The translations under genes were made by a program, and so were the position numbers. Below the pieces are notes generated by a model. The model was not told the origin of the DNA. It did not search any database and saw nothing but the letters and a program-made list of their open reading frames with translations. A stretch of DNA of 6,149 nucleotides, taken from Planctomycetia bacterium (GTDB lineage: Bacteria; Planctomycetota; UBA11346). Of this stretch, positions 1 to 6,074 are shown piece by piece. How positions within the stretch are numbered: position 1 is the first letter of the stretch; every line of letters begins with the position of its first letter. The DNA lies in assembly GCA_005801395.1 (NCBI GenBank), contig SYDV01000400.1, forward strand, positions 1 to 6,149, in the 5' to 3' direction.

Positions 1-56
1 AAAGATAAAGCCTTAATTCAATCATTCTTCAAATGCAAATCTGTAGACTACACTGC

Positions 57-105
57 TGCTTAGGTAATACTTACGCGAAATAACTCATAAATGCTTAGTG
101 ATACT
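57..105. repeat. Imperfect direct repeat pair, about 35-bp period
   Basis: TGCTTAGGTAATACT at 57-71 recurs as TGCTTAGTGATACT at 92-105, with one base missing and one substitution. The pair lies in non-coding DNA beyond the 3' end of the AraC gene. It could be a regulatory half-site pair for a gene outside the window, or chance. No function can be assigned. Confidence 0.25.
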
Positions 106-127
106 CTTGGACAGCTGAATCAAACAC

Positions 128-153
128 GCGGAAAAATTCTTGGGCGGAAAAAT
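128..153. repeat. Perfect 10-bp direct repeat, 16-bp period
   Basis: GCGGAAAAAT occurs at 128-137 and again, identical, at 144-153, separated by TCTTGG. The sequence is non-coding. Tandem half-sites are typical of AraC-family operators, though those usually recur at about two helical turns (about 21 bp), so the 16-bp spacing argues for caution. The likely function, if any, is protein binding. Confidence 0.4.
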
Positions 154-183
154 CGATGACAGATGTGTAAAATGATAAGACAT

Positions 184-206
184 GGCTATTTTGCTGTTTA
201 ATAGCC
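184..206 (-). terminator. 7-bp hairpin downstream of the AraC gene, possible terminator
   Basis: GGCTATT at 184-190 and AATAGCC at 200-206 are perfect inverted repeats enclosing a 9-base loop. The hairpin starts about 32 bases beyond the stop codon of the minus-strand AraC gene, where a terminator is expected. On the minus strand it is followed by a mildly T-rich stretch (ATGTCTTATCATTTT) rather than a clean T tract, so it is not a classic intrinsic terminator. It could also serve a convergent transcript from the left, or be an operator. Confidence 0.4.
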
Positions 207-238
207 TTGCGGAATATCCGTGGTTAAACTACTGGTAA

Positions 239-1168
239 TTACTTTACCGCCAAAGCCGCTTGCCGCTCTTTTCCGGTCAATGCTTCTGCCCTAAATTGAC
301 TCGGGGAACAACCGAAGTGTCGACTAAAACAGCGTGAAAAATCAAGCGGGTCAAGCCAACCAAGTTGGTGCGCAATAGTCGCTATAAGAAGAGAGGTTTC
401 GATTAATTCCTGTTTGGCCTTGTCCAAGCGATGCTGCATACGCCAAGCCTGCGGAGATAATCCTTTGTGCTTAGAAAAAGCAGAGCGAAAGGTGTTATAT
501 TTTAAACCAACAGACTCAGCAAGTTCAGGCATAGACAATTCGGCCCGCAGATCGCTCTCTAATAATCGACAAGCTTGCTCTATCGCTTCACGATGTTGAG
601 GCATTTTTAAGGTGTTTTCTGTACGTAAATGCAAATCAATCATAAGTTGCATTATCTCAACCATCACCAGAGATAATCGTTCTGAAGGCACTACCGATAG
701 TTTTTTAATTAATGATAGCCATTTTTCTATGATTACTTGATCAAACATAGGGTCGAAAACGGCGTCTTTCTTTAATGCCGAATGTAATCCACTTGATTTA
801 AGCATTTCAATCGCCGCTGCCGGAACGGCGAAATAAAACCACACGCTATGGCCTTCTAAATAAATATCATGCCTGCGATTTGGCAATTGCATAAAGGCTC
901 TACCAGGAAACAACGGATGTTTTCCTAGCTCATCGCGATAATGGCCGCTCCCGCACGCAATCAAACAACAGCCCAGTTGACTGGAGCTATAATCAACTGA
1001 GCGAAACCCATCTGCTTGCACCAAAACACCACAACGCAATTCGGCTTGATTGCCAACACCATTTCGATGCGCCGTTAAGCTGCGTGAGGGAAGCGCTAAT
1101 TCTAACGGTTGAATCCTGGCCTGGTCTAGCAAGCGAAGATCAACCATGATTTCCGTATTTAATGTCAT
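239..1168 (-). CDS. AraC-family transcriptional regulator with cupin-like sensor domain
   Basis: Cytoplasmic DNA-binding regulator of 309 residues, the usual length for AraC proteins with an N-terminal effector domain. Residues about 20-120 look like a beta-rich, cupin-type sensor (for example GCCLIACGSGHYRDE at 66-80 and a LFPGRAFMQLP strand pair). Residues about 125-190 form a helical linker. Residues about 195-295 are the double helix-turn-helix: first HTH about 211-232 (SMPELAESVGLKYNTFR), second about 260-283, ending in the family's GCSPSQFR signature at 286-293. The ATG at 1168 is well supported by GAGGA seven bases upstream. The gene ends in TAA. It lies 256 bp downstream of the sulfatase gene on the same strand, so it may be co-transcribed or have its own promoter. 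By analogy with AraC proteins beside polysaccharide genes it may sense a sugar or degradation product, but the ligand cannot be read from sequence. The regulator identity is secure; its targets are inference. Confidence 0.93.
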   Translation of the reverse strand: MTLNTEIMVDLRLLDQARIQPLELALPSRSLTAHRNGVGNQAELRCGVLVQADGFRSVDYSSSQLGCCLIACGSGHYRDELGKHPLFPGRAFMQLPNRRHDIYLEGHSVWFYFAVPAAAIEMLKSSGLHSALKKDAVFDPMFDQVIIEKWLSLIKKLSVVPSERLSLVMVEIMQLMIDLHLRTENTLKMPQHREAIEQACRLLESDLRAELSMPELAESVGLKYNTFRSAFSKHKGLSPQAWRMQHRLDKAKQELIETSLLIATIAHQLGWLDPLDFSRCFSRHFGCSPSQFRAEALTGKERQAALAVK

Positions 1169-1175
1169 ATAAATA

Positions 1176-1180
1176 TCCTC
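1176..1180 (-). promoter_or_regulatory. Shine-Dalgarno site of the cupin-AraC gene
   Basis: On the minus strand GAGGA sits seven bases before the ATG at 1168, a good spacing. It decides the start of this gene. It contrasts with the sulfatase gene, which has no such motif before its ATG. Confidence 0.7.
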
Positions 1181-1290
1181 ACATTAATTTTGCTATTCTT
1201 CCAAACGGCAAACGATCTTAAGCGAGAAGTACGGAAATCAGTCGAACTTAGGCAACTTCAGCAATCAACGCAATTCATATTCCATGTCCG

Positions 1291-1317
1291 GTGAGTAAAC
1301 GGCGGTTTTACTGGCAC
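1291..1317. repeat. Imperfect inverted repeat between sulfatase and AraC genes
   Basis: AGTAAA at 1294-1299 pairs with TTTACT at 1307-1312 around a 7-base loop. GTG at 1291-1293 can pair with CAC at 1315-1317 across a two-base bulge. It lies about 110 bases beyond the stop of the sulfatase reading frame and about 120 bases upstream of the AraC start. No T tract follows on either strand, so a terminator is unlikely; an operator or chance are the alternatives. The rest of the 1169-1424 gap shows no supported gene. Confidence 0.25.
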
Positions 1318-1424
1318 TTATTCAAAGGTCGGGCAAGTCTGTAACCGGCAATGACATTATCGTAAATAATTTCCCCTGTACTTGATGCGTAATACACATT
1401 TTTTCATTAACCTAACCGAAAGGA

Positions 1425-3776
1425 TTATGGCTTGATGGTCGGTAGCTCCAATTTGCCGTCATCCGCACCTGGGGAAAAATTACTGACGTGAACCGTGTCC
1501 CCACCGGCCTTGGTCCATGCGACTTCGACACGAGCGTCGCCGAGCACAATATTTTGCAGCTTCGTACGCATGGCGTCGAGTATCGGACGGTATCTCGGAT
1601 CAAACGCCATATTCTTGGTTTCATTCGGGTCAGCGTTCAGGTCAAAGAGCGTTGGTTCAATATCTTTTAATTCTGCTTTTATGGCCCAGTCAACATCCTT
1701 TCCTGAGTTTACTGCCGTAACCACACTCTCATTTCGCGGACGAATACGCATGGCAAACTTATAATCTTTGCTGCGAATAACAGCACGGGGACCAATAACC
1801 CAGGTTGGTTCGGCAATGATGTAGTCACGAGGACGATGCGTCCCGACGACCGTTTGGGCGAGATCGCGTCCATCGAGATAATCGTAGGCAGTGGCAGAAG
1901 TGTCGATGCCGCCTGCTGCCAAAAACGTTGGTGCCATATCAACAAAACCCACAAAATCGGTTACGACTTTCCCCGCGGGGAAACGCTGTTTGTCTGAGGA
2001 AATCACGATAATCGGGTTGATTAAATCCTGGTCAAAATGCGTGAACTTGGCCCCCATACCGTGGTCATTGAGTTTCCAACCGTTATCTCCACACACATAA
2101 AGAATCATCCAAGGACGTTTGCTGTTCTCCGAGTGTTTGATGAATTCATCTGTCAATTTGCCCACCAGCGAATCACCATAAGCACAGTAGGCATAATAAT
2201 CTGCTACCATTTGCTGTTTTTCGTCATCGGTGAAATGGTTGGTTTCCCAGATTTCAAATAATTTATTTACTTGGGGTGAGAAATTTTTCCGTTCCTCCGC
2301 CGTAAGCGTGGGGAGCTTATAGCGTTTGTTGGCGAACTTTTCTCGGAATTCAGCGGGTGGCAACACGGGTGTGTGTGGAAATTCAAATCCACAATACAGG
2401 AACAAAGGTTTGGTTGGGTCCGGACCATTTTGTTTTCGCCCTAAGACATCGATATATTCCTTGCCTGTCTGGGCCAAATGATTGAGCAAGATTGAAGAAT
2501 AATTTGCATCCCGCGTTTGATCGCTCGTTTGCGAATTTACGCCGCCGATGATTTGGCCCCCCTCTTCGCCATTTGCCGGACCGTTACTACTGTAAGCTCG
2601 TAAAAGATGAAGCTGCTGCTGAATGACTGCTGAGTCATTATTCGTTGCGCTGTTTTGATCGGCCCAAACGAGCCTTTTTCCATCAGGAAATATGAAGGTA
2701 TCGCTCTTTTCTTCCTTTTTACCGTCTAACTTTTTCTTTCCCACGTACCAGTCGACCAGTCCTTTAGCGGCGAATTCGTCGCGGTAACCGAGATTTGTCT
2801 CATAAAGCACGGAGCCATTTTGATTATTTTTATTGCTAAATTGCTGAGCATAGAGACCGATTTTCCCTACTGCGATACTTTGATATCCGGCCTTATCACG
2901 CAGAATTTCTGGCACCATTGGTTGCCAATGCGCCATGCCAGTTGGGTTGTAATATTCGAACCCGTACACGCCAGTCCGGTGCGAATAACGGCCTGTATGC
3001 ATAATGGTACGCGATGGCTGGCAGCACGGATTATGATTGAAGGCATTAATAAAGGCGGTGCCCATCGCTGCGAGCCGATCCACATTCGGCGATAACACAT
3101 GACCCAATAGACTATCACTACTGCCATAACGAGCACGATTAAAAGCTGCAATCGAATCAAATCGCTGATCATCGGTGACTATCCAAAGAATATTCGGACG
3201 AGTATCGATGACAGGCACTGATTGTGACGTGCTGTTTTCAGGCTGTTTTATCGGTTTGGCGACCACCACGCGAAAACCATAGCGCGGACCCTTACCAGAA
3301 GGCGCCATTTCACCAATATTCGCAATGACAGAAGTGGCTGCGTTATTGAAGAATGAGCCACCGCGTTTTACCCGTGTATCGCTTCCAGGTTTACCGGTCA
3401 GGTCAGCTGGAAGTGAATCAAAACACCATTCCCATACATTGCCGGTCATATCATAAAGTCCCATTTCGTTCGGCTGCTTAGTGCCAACACGTTGGTGACC
3501 CTTGGGTGATTCTTCTCGGACCCAACCGACCATTTTCGCGTCGTGATTTCCGGAAAATGAATAACTATGACTTTTTATTCCGCCTTGAGCAGCCCGTTCC
3601 CATTCGCTGGAACTCGGTAGGCGCACCTCATATCCGTCAGGTAAAACCTGAGACAGACGTAATGATTCCGTCAATCGGCGACAATACTCCATGGCATCAT
3701 GCCAACTTACCGTCTCAACCGGATGGCCCTCGGCTTTTTGCGTACTCGGGTTTTCCCCCATGGTGGTCAAATACAA
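1425..3776 (-). CDS. Rest of FGE-sulfatase domain plus second sulfatase (downstream half of interrupted gene)
   Basis: A 783-residue reading frame from a TTG at 3776; its real N-terminus lies across the TAG at 3804. Residues 1-175 are the remainder of an FGE-sulfatase domain: HPVETVSWHDAMEYCRRL (18-35), RLPSSSEWERAA (52-63), GLYDMTGNVWEWCFD (106-120), RVKRGGSF (135-142), GFRVV (167-171). The two catalytic cysteines of formylglycine-generating enzyme align with Asn144 and Ser149, so FGE activity is not expected. After a short linker, residues about 191-755 are an S1-type sulfatase: metal ligands Asp202/Asp203, CQPSR at 252-256 with Cys252 as the formylglycine precursor, Lys305, His468 (FPHTP), Asp564/Asn565 (CGDNGW), Lys577. 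The G-K-W-H motif reads GKIG, lacking the His. A polar insertion at about 310-440 separates Lys305 from His468. There is no signal peptide of its own and no good Shine-Dalgarno site before TTG 3776 or ATG 3761, so independent expression would give an unexported, truncated protein. Substrate unknown. Confidence 0.85.
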   Translation of the reverse strand: MYLTTMGENPSTQKAEGHPVETVSWHDAMEYCRRLTESLRLSQVLPDGYEVRLPSSSEWERAAQGGIKSHSYSFSGNHDAKMVGWVREESPKGHQRVGTKQPNEMGLYDMTGNVWEWCFDSLPADLTGKPGSDTRVKRGGSFFNNAATSVIANIGEMAPSGKGPRYGFRVVVAKPIKQPENSTSQSVPVIDTRPNILWIVTDDQRFDSIAAFNRARYGSSDSLLGHVLSPNVDRLAAMGTAFINAFNHNPCCQPSRTIMHTGRYSHRTGVYGFEYYNPTGMAHWQPMVPEILRDKAGYQSIAVGKIGLYAQQFSNKNNQNGSVLYETNLGYRDEFAAKGLVDWYVGKKKLDGKKEEKSDTFIFPDGKRLVWADQNSATNNDSAVIQQQLHLLRAYSSNGPANGEEGGQIIGGVNSQTSDQTRDANYSSILLNHLAQTGKEYIDVLGRKQNGPDPTKPLFLYCGFEFPHTPVLPPAEFREKFANKRYKLPTLTAEERKNFSPQVNKLFEIWETNHFTDDEKQQMVADYYAYCAYGDSLVGKLTDEFIKHSENSKRPWMILYVCGDNGWKLNDHGMGAKFTHFDQDLINPIIVISSDKQRFPAGKVVTDFVGFVDMAPTFLAAGGIDTSATAYDYLDGRDLAQTVVGTHRPRDYIIAEPTWVIGPRAVIRSKDYKFAMRIRPRNESVVTAVNSGKDVDWAIKAELKDIEPTLFDLNADPNETKNMAFDPRYRPILDAMRTKLQNIVLGDARVEVAWTKAGGDTVHVSNFSPGADDGKLELPTIKP

Positions 3777-3803
3777 CTCTTGTGTTACTTCATATTTGGA
3801 TGT

Positions 3804-3806
3804 CTA
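3804..3806 (-). other. In-frame amber codon splitting the three-domain sulfatase
   Basis: TAG on the minus strand, preceded by AGT TTT and followed by ACA TCC AAA TAT GAA GTA ACA. The frame from ATG 5234 is the same as that of the downstream half: the 30 bases from 3806 to 3777 are exactly ten codons. The position corresponds to the conserved Tyr of F-Y-I-x-K-Y-E-V-T; the next codon, ACA (Thr), is where the family usually has Ile, Met or Leu. I see no stem-loop or known strong read-through context just downstream. Confidence 0.85.
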
Positions 3807-5234
3807 AAAACTATTATTAACCACGGATTTTCGCTTCGGGTTACTGGCGTTCCCTTCCGCTCCCGCCATAAAATCACCGCCCTCGACCCAGACGAACTCA
3901 TGGCCAGCAGCTTTAAAATCGGCATTTGCTTCCTTATTGTATGACAATGGGCGATTTAATGCCGCACGACTATCCAACCGTGCCTTGTTGAGCTTGTCAT
4001 AGGCGCCCTTCGCAACACCGTTGAGAGAATTTATCAGCAACGGTTTTGTCTCAAGCAAGTCTACTGACCAATGATAAAAGCGACCATCATCATAAAGGCG
4101 AAATTCGCGATCAAAAGCGAACTCTATGACTTTATCCTCTTGCGGATTATTGGCGAACCATTGGTAGATCCATTCGCGACCTACTGCCTCTTTTTTCCCC
4201 AGTCCATGGGCTAAAAAGCTTTGGCCATCGCACGGAATATCTGGTGTCAATGTCACACCGACGACCTCCGCCACGGTCGGTAAAAAATCGGTGAAGCTCA
4301 CTAACGCATTGCTTACACCAACGGGGATGCGGCCAGGTTGATTCATAATTAATGGCACATGCACACCAATGTCGCTCGTATTACCTTTTCCGCCGGGATA
4401 CACCGTCCCGTCCTTCGATTTCATTTCGACATCTTTCTTGCTGCCATTGTCACCGGTAAACAAAATCAACGTACGTTCTCGCAGGCCTAGTTCACTCAGC
4501 TTTGCAATGATGCGTCCCACATTCTCATCCATGCGGCGTACCATAGCGGGATAATTTTCCCGGTCATCCGTTCGCTGATCGGCTGCATCATAACCCGGTG
4601 ATCCTGGGACTGGACTCAATGGCGAATGGACCAGTACCATAGGATAATATAGCAGGAATGGTTTTTCTTTGTTTTTCTCAATAAAATTCAGCGCGTAATC
4701 GCAAACCACATCCGGACCATATTCTCCCGCATTATATTTTTCCACCTTTCCATTTCGCAAGATTTCAGGATTTTTATAACGCGGGGAATCGTTGCGTTGT
4801 CCTTCGGTTACACAGTGTTCATCAAAGCCAAATTGCTCAGGAGTAGATTTCTTATTTTTTCCCGTCAGTTTCCATTTACCCACCACACAAGTCGCGTAAC
4901 CAGCCGCTTTCGCCAAATGACCAAATGTTCGCTGATCAGCCTCTAAGGTTGATGCACGAAAAAAATTACGCCCATTGTGCTGACCAGTCATAAGCGCAAC
5001 ACGAGACGGAGTGCACAATGGCATTGAGAAGCAATAATCGAAGCGCATTCCGCCCGCTGCGAGTTGATCCAGATTCGGCGTCGCGAAATTCTCGGCACCA
5101 TACGCACCGACATTTCGGTGACTGAGATCGTCCACCATAATGAGGACAATGTTGGGGCGTTGGTCACTGGCATCTACTACCAATGACGAAGCCACGTTGA
5201 TTAAAACCGCAAGCAAAAGCGTGGTTATTTTCAT
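3804..5234 (-). CDS. Secreted S1-type sulfatase with start of a FGE-sulfatase domain (upstream half of interrupted gene)
   Basis: 476 residues as read to TAG. A signal peptide (MK, hydrophobic 3-20, V-D-A with likely cleavage after Ala22) points to export. Residues about 25-440 are a complete arylsulfatase-like domain that hydrolyses sulfate esters with a formylglycine nucleophile and a divalent metal: Asp35/Asp36, CTPSR at 74-78 (Cys74 the formylglycine precursor, followed by ALMTGQ), Lys120, His203 (VHSPL), Asp262/Asn263 (FTGDNG), Lys283 (GGKG). The GKWH motif reads GKWK, so the usual His (His125 of human ARSA) is Lys122. Residues 446-476 (FVWVEGGDFMAGAEG onward) are not sulfatase but the first strand region of an FGE-sulfatase domain, cut off by the stop. 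The ATG at 5234 is fixed by the signal peptide directly after it. No Shine-Dalgarno motif precedes it. As truncated, this half should still fold as a sulfatase with a short foreign tail. Substrate (sulfated polysaccharide or small ester) cannot be decided from sequence. Confidence 0.92.
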   Translation of the reverse strand: MKITTLLLAVLINVASSLVVDASDQRPNIVLIMVDDLSHRNVGAYGAENFATPNLDQLAAGGMRFDYCFSMPLCTPSRVALMTGQHNGRNFFRASTLEADQRTFGHLAKAAGYATCVVGKWKLTGKNKKSTPEQFGFDEHCVTEGQRNDSPRYKNPEILRNGKVEKYNAGEYGPDVVCDYALNFIEKNKEKPFLLYYPMVLVHSPLSPVPGSPGYDAADQRTDDRENYPAMVRRMDENVGRIIAKLSELGLRERTLILFTGDNGSKKDVEMKSKDGTVYPGGKGNTSDIGVHVPLIMNQPGRIPVGVSNALVSFTDFLPTVAEVVGVTLTPDIPCDGQSFLAHGLGKKEAVGREWIYQWFANNPQEDKVIEFAFDREFRLYDDGRFYHWSVDLLETKPLLINSLNGVAKGAYDKLNKARLDSRAALNRPLSYNKEANADFKAAGHEFVWVEGGDFMAGAEGNASNPKRKSVVNNSF

Positions 5235-5303
5235 GCGACTATTGTACCATAATCGCGCAAGAAAGGCTATGTGATTACCGCCAATTGTTATTATAATCCT
5301 GCC
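5235..5303. promoter_or_regulatory. Divergent promoter region for sulfatase gene and PAS-AraC gene
   Basis: The 69 bases between the two divergent ATGs must hold both promoters unless the PAS-AraC gene starts at the GTG at 5271. On the minus strand, TGG-TACAAT (5249-5241) is an extended -10-like box ending six bases before the sulfatase ATG. On the plus strand TATAAT (5292-5297) ends six bases before the ATG at 5304. The palindrome ATTATAAT (5290-5297) also gives a minus-strand TATAAT, which would yield a sulfatase leader of about 50 bases. No convincing -35 box accompanies any of them, as expected if activators of the AraC type are needed. The arrangement is visible; promoter use is inference. 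Confidence 0.4.
5261..5266 (+). promoter_or_regulatory. Possible Shine-Dalgarno site for an alternative GTG start at 5271
   Basis: GAAAGG lies four bases before GTG 5271, which is in frame with the PAS-AraC gene and would add 11 residues (V-I-T-A-N-C-Y-Y-N-P-A). The spacing is slightly short and the added residues look unlike a protein start of this family. No such motif precedes the ATG at 5304, so the choice of start is open. Confidence 0.25.
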
Positions 5304-6065
5304 ATGACAAAGTCTGACCTAGCGCGTCGTTTTTTCGACTCTATCGCTGATCAATCAGCCTTATTTAGCATTTTTGAGCAAATACCAGACGTCTTCTTTT
5401 TTGTTAAGAACCTTGACAGCCTACTGATCGCAGGAAGTAGGAATATGCTACACCGACTTGGCATGGAAAATGAGTCACAAATTATAGGCCGACCAGACAG
5501 TGACTTTTTTCCCGAACCCGTGGTGCAATCATTTCACGCCGACGACCAACTAGTTTTCCGCACCGGCAAACCACTTATCAACCGCCCGGAAGTCTGGCAT
5601 GACGAGCAACGAAAACTCAATTGGTTCATCACCACCAAGGTGCCCTTGTTTGGCAAAAATGGCAACGTCGTTGGACTGATGGGCATCACCCGGCGTGATG
5701 TTGCTCGCAATAAATACGAAGCTGAAGCCGGCATCGTTACCATCACCTCCTACGTACGCAAACATTGCAGCAGAATCCTATCCACAGCCGAGTTGGCGCG
5801 AGCGTGCGGCCTGTCCGAGCGCTCCCTCTTTCGCATGGTGCGACAAACCCAGGCCTGTACGCCCTATGAATTGATGCTGCGTATCCGTGTGCAAAAAGCT
5901 GCTGAAATGATCATGCAAACTAACCGAACGATCCTAGAAATCGCACTCGATCACGGCTTCTGCGATCAAAGCACCTTCACCCAACACTTTCGCAAACGCA
6001 TGGGCGTAACCCCAAAGAAATTCCGCGATCAATATCAGCGCAATAACGGGCCAACAAAAAATTGA
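5304..6065 (+). CDS. PAS domain-containing AraC-family transcriptional regulator
   Basis: Cytoplasmic one-component regulator, 253 residues from ATG 5304 (264 from GTG 5271). Residues about 21-132 form a PAS domain: FEQIPDVFFFVKNLDSLLI (24-42), a G-R-P-D-S-D-F-F turn (62-69), and the terminal strands around WFITTKVPLFGKNGNVVGL (107-125) leading into GITRRD (127-132). Residues about 145-245 are the AraC DNA-binding domain: first HTH about 160-181 (STAELARACGLSERSLFR), second about 209-231 (ILEIALDHGFCDQSTFTQHF), then GVTPKKFR (234-241). ATG 5304 is preferred because the protein then begins with a polar helix leading into the PAS domain; the alternative start is noted separately. The gene ends in TGA. 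It is transcribed divergently from the sulfatase gene with only 69 bases between them, the usual position for a direct regulator that may also control itself. The PAS ligand cannot be read from sequence. Short PAS-AraC proteins beside sulfatases are, to my knowledge, common in planctomycete-like bacteria. Confidence 0.92.
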   Translation: MTKSDLARRFFDSIADQSALFSIFEQIPDVFFFVKNLDSLLIAGSRNMLHRLGMENESQIIGRPDSDFFPEPVVQSFHADDQLVFRTGKPLINRPEVWHDEQRKLNWFITTKVPLFGKNGNVVGLMGITRRDVARNKYEAEAGIVTITSYVRKHCSRILSTAELARACGLSERSLFRMVRQTQACTPYELMLRIRVQKAAEMIMQTNRTILEIALDHGFCDQSTFTQHFRKRMGVTPKKFRDQYQRNNGPTKN

Positions 6066-6074
6066 AACACCGCC

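Larger units (their letters stand above)
1425..5234 (-). pseudogene. Sulfatase / FGE-sulfatase / sulfatase three-domain protein, interrupted by in-frame TAG
   Basis: Composite entry for one continuous frame of 1,270 codons from ATG 5234 to TAA 1425, open throughout except for TAG at codon 477 (3804-3806). Domains in composite numbering: signal peptide 1-22, first sulfatase about 25-440, FGE-sulfatase (SUMF1-like) about 446-660, second sulfatase about 677-1240. The TAG falls in the first fifth of the FGE-sulfatase domain, in the context S-F-stop-T-S-K-Y-E-V-T-Q; family members typically read F-Y-[I/M/L]-x-K-Y-E-V-T, so one base change from a Tyr codon explains it. Codons 478-486 lie between the stop and the first possible (TTG) start, and they encode domain sequence, so the second half is not an independent gene by design. 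All 792 codons beyond the stop are open and the second active site is largely preserved, which implies a recent lesion, read-through or a sequence error. It is marked as a pseudogene because the full protein needs the stop to be bypassed; function is not excluded. Confidence 0.8.

Noticed and set aside
1..63. Open frame from the window edge to TAG at 61-63 on the plus strand, possibly the tail of an upstream gene
   Set aside because: Only 20 codons are visible and no family motif is recognisable; a stretch this short is often open by chance.
1183..1211. TTGCCG (minus, 1211-1206) with ATTAAT (1188-1183) at 17 bp as promoter of the cupin-AraC gene
   Set aside because: The transcript would start at or within the Shine-Dalgarno site at 1180-1176, which is incompatible with its use; the -10 match is also poor.
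1291..1317. Intrinsic terminator after the sulfatase gene
   Set aside because: The stem is weak and AT-rich and no T tract follows on the minus strand.
3759..3776. TTG 3776 or ATG 3761 as a genuine start of an independent second gene
   Set aside because: Both lie inside the conserved FGE-sulfatase domain, no well-placed Shine-Dalgarno motif precedes them, and the protein would lack a signal peptide and part of the fold.
3804..3806. Reassignment of TAG to a sense codon or pyrrolysine in this organism
   Set aside because: Only one in-frame TAG occurs in about 5.5 kb of coding sequence; reassignment usually leaves many, and the Tyr position offers no reason for pyrrolysine. It is kept only as a test to run genome-wide.
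3795..3815. A frameshift in the T run (GTTTTTAG) as the cause of the interruption
   Set aside because: Both halves are in the same frame and the spacing of the F-x-x-x-K-Y-E-V-T motif is correct, so a substitution creating TAG is simpler than paired insertions and deletions.
3506..3820. 104-codon plus-strand frame, and similar 60-100-codon frames opposite or within the sulfatase and regulator genes
   Set aside because: They lie wholly or almost wholly over strongly supported coding sequence, resemble no family I recognise and have no convincing start signals.
3240..3900. Fused domain as the maturase that activates the flanking sulfatases
   Set aside because: The two cysteines needed for the reaction are replaced by Asn and Ser.
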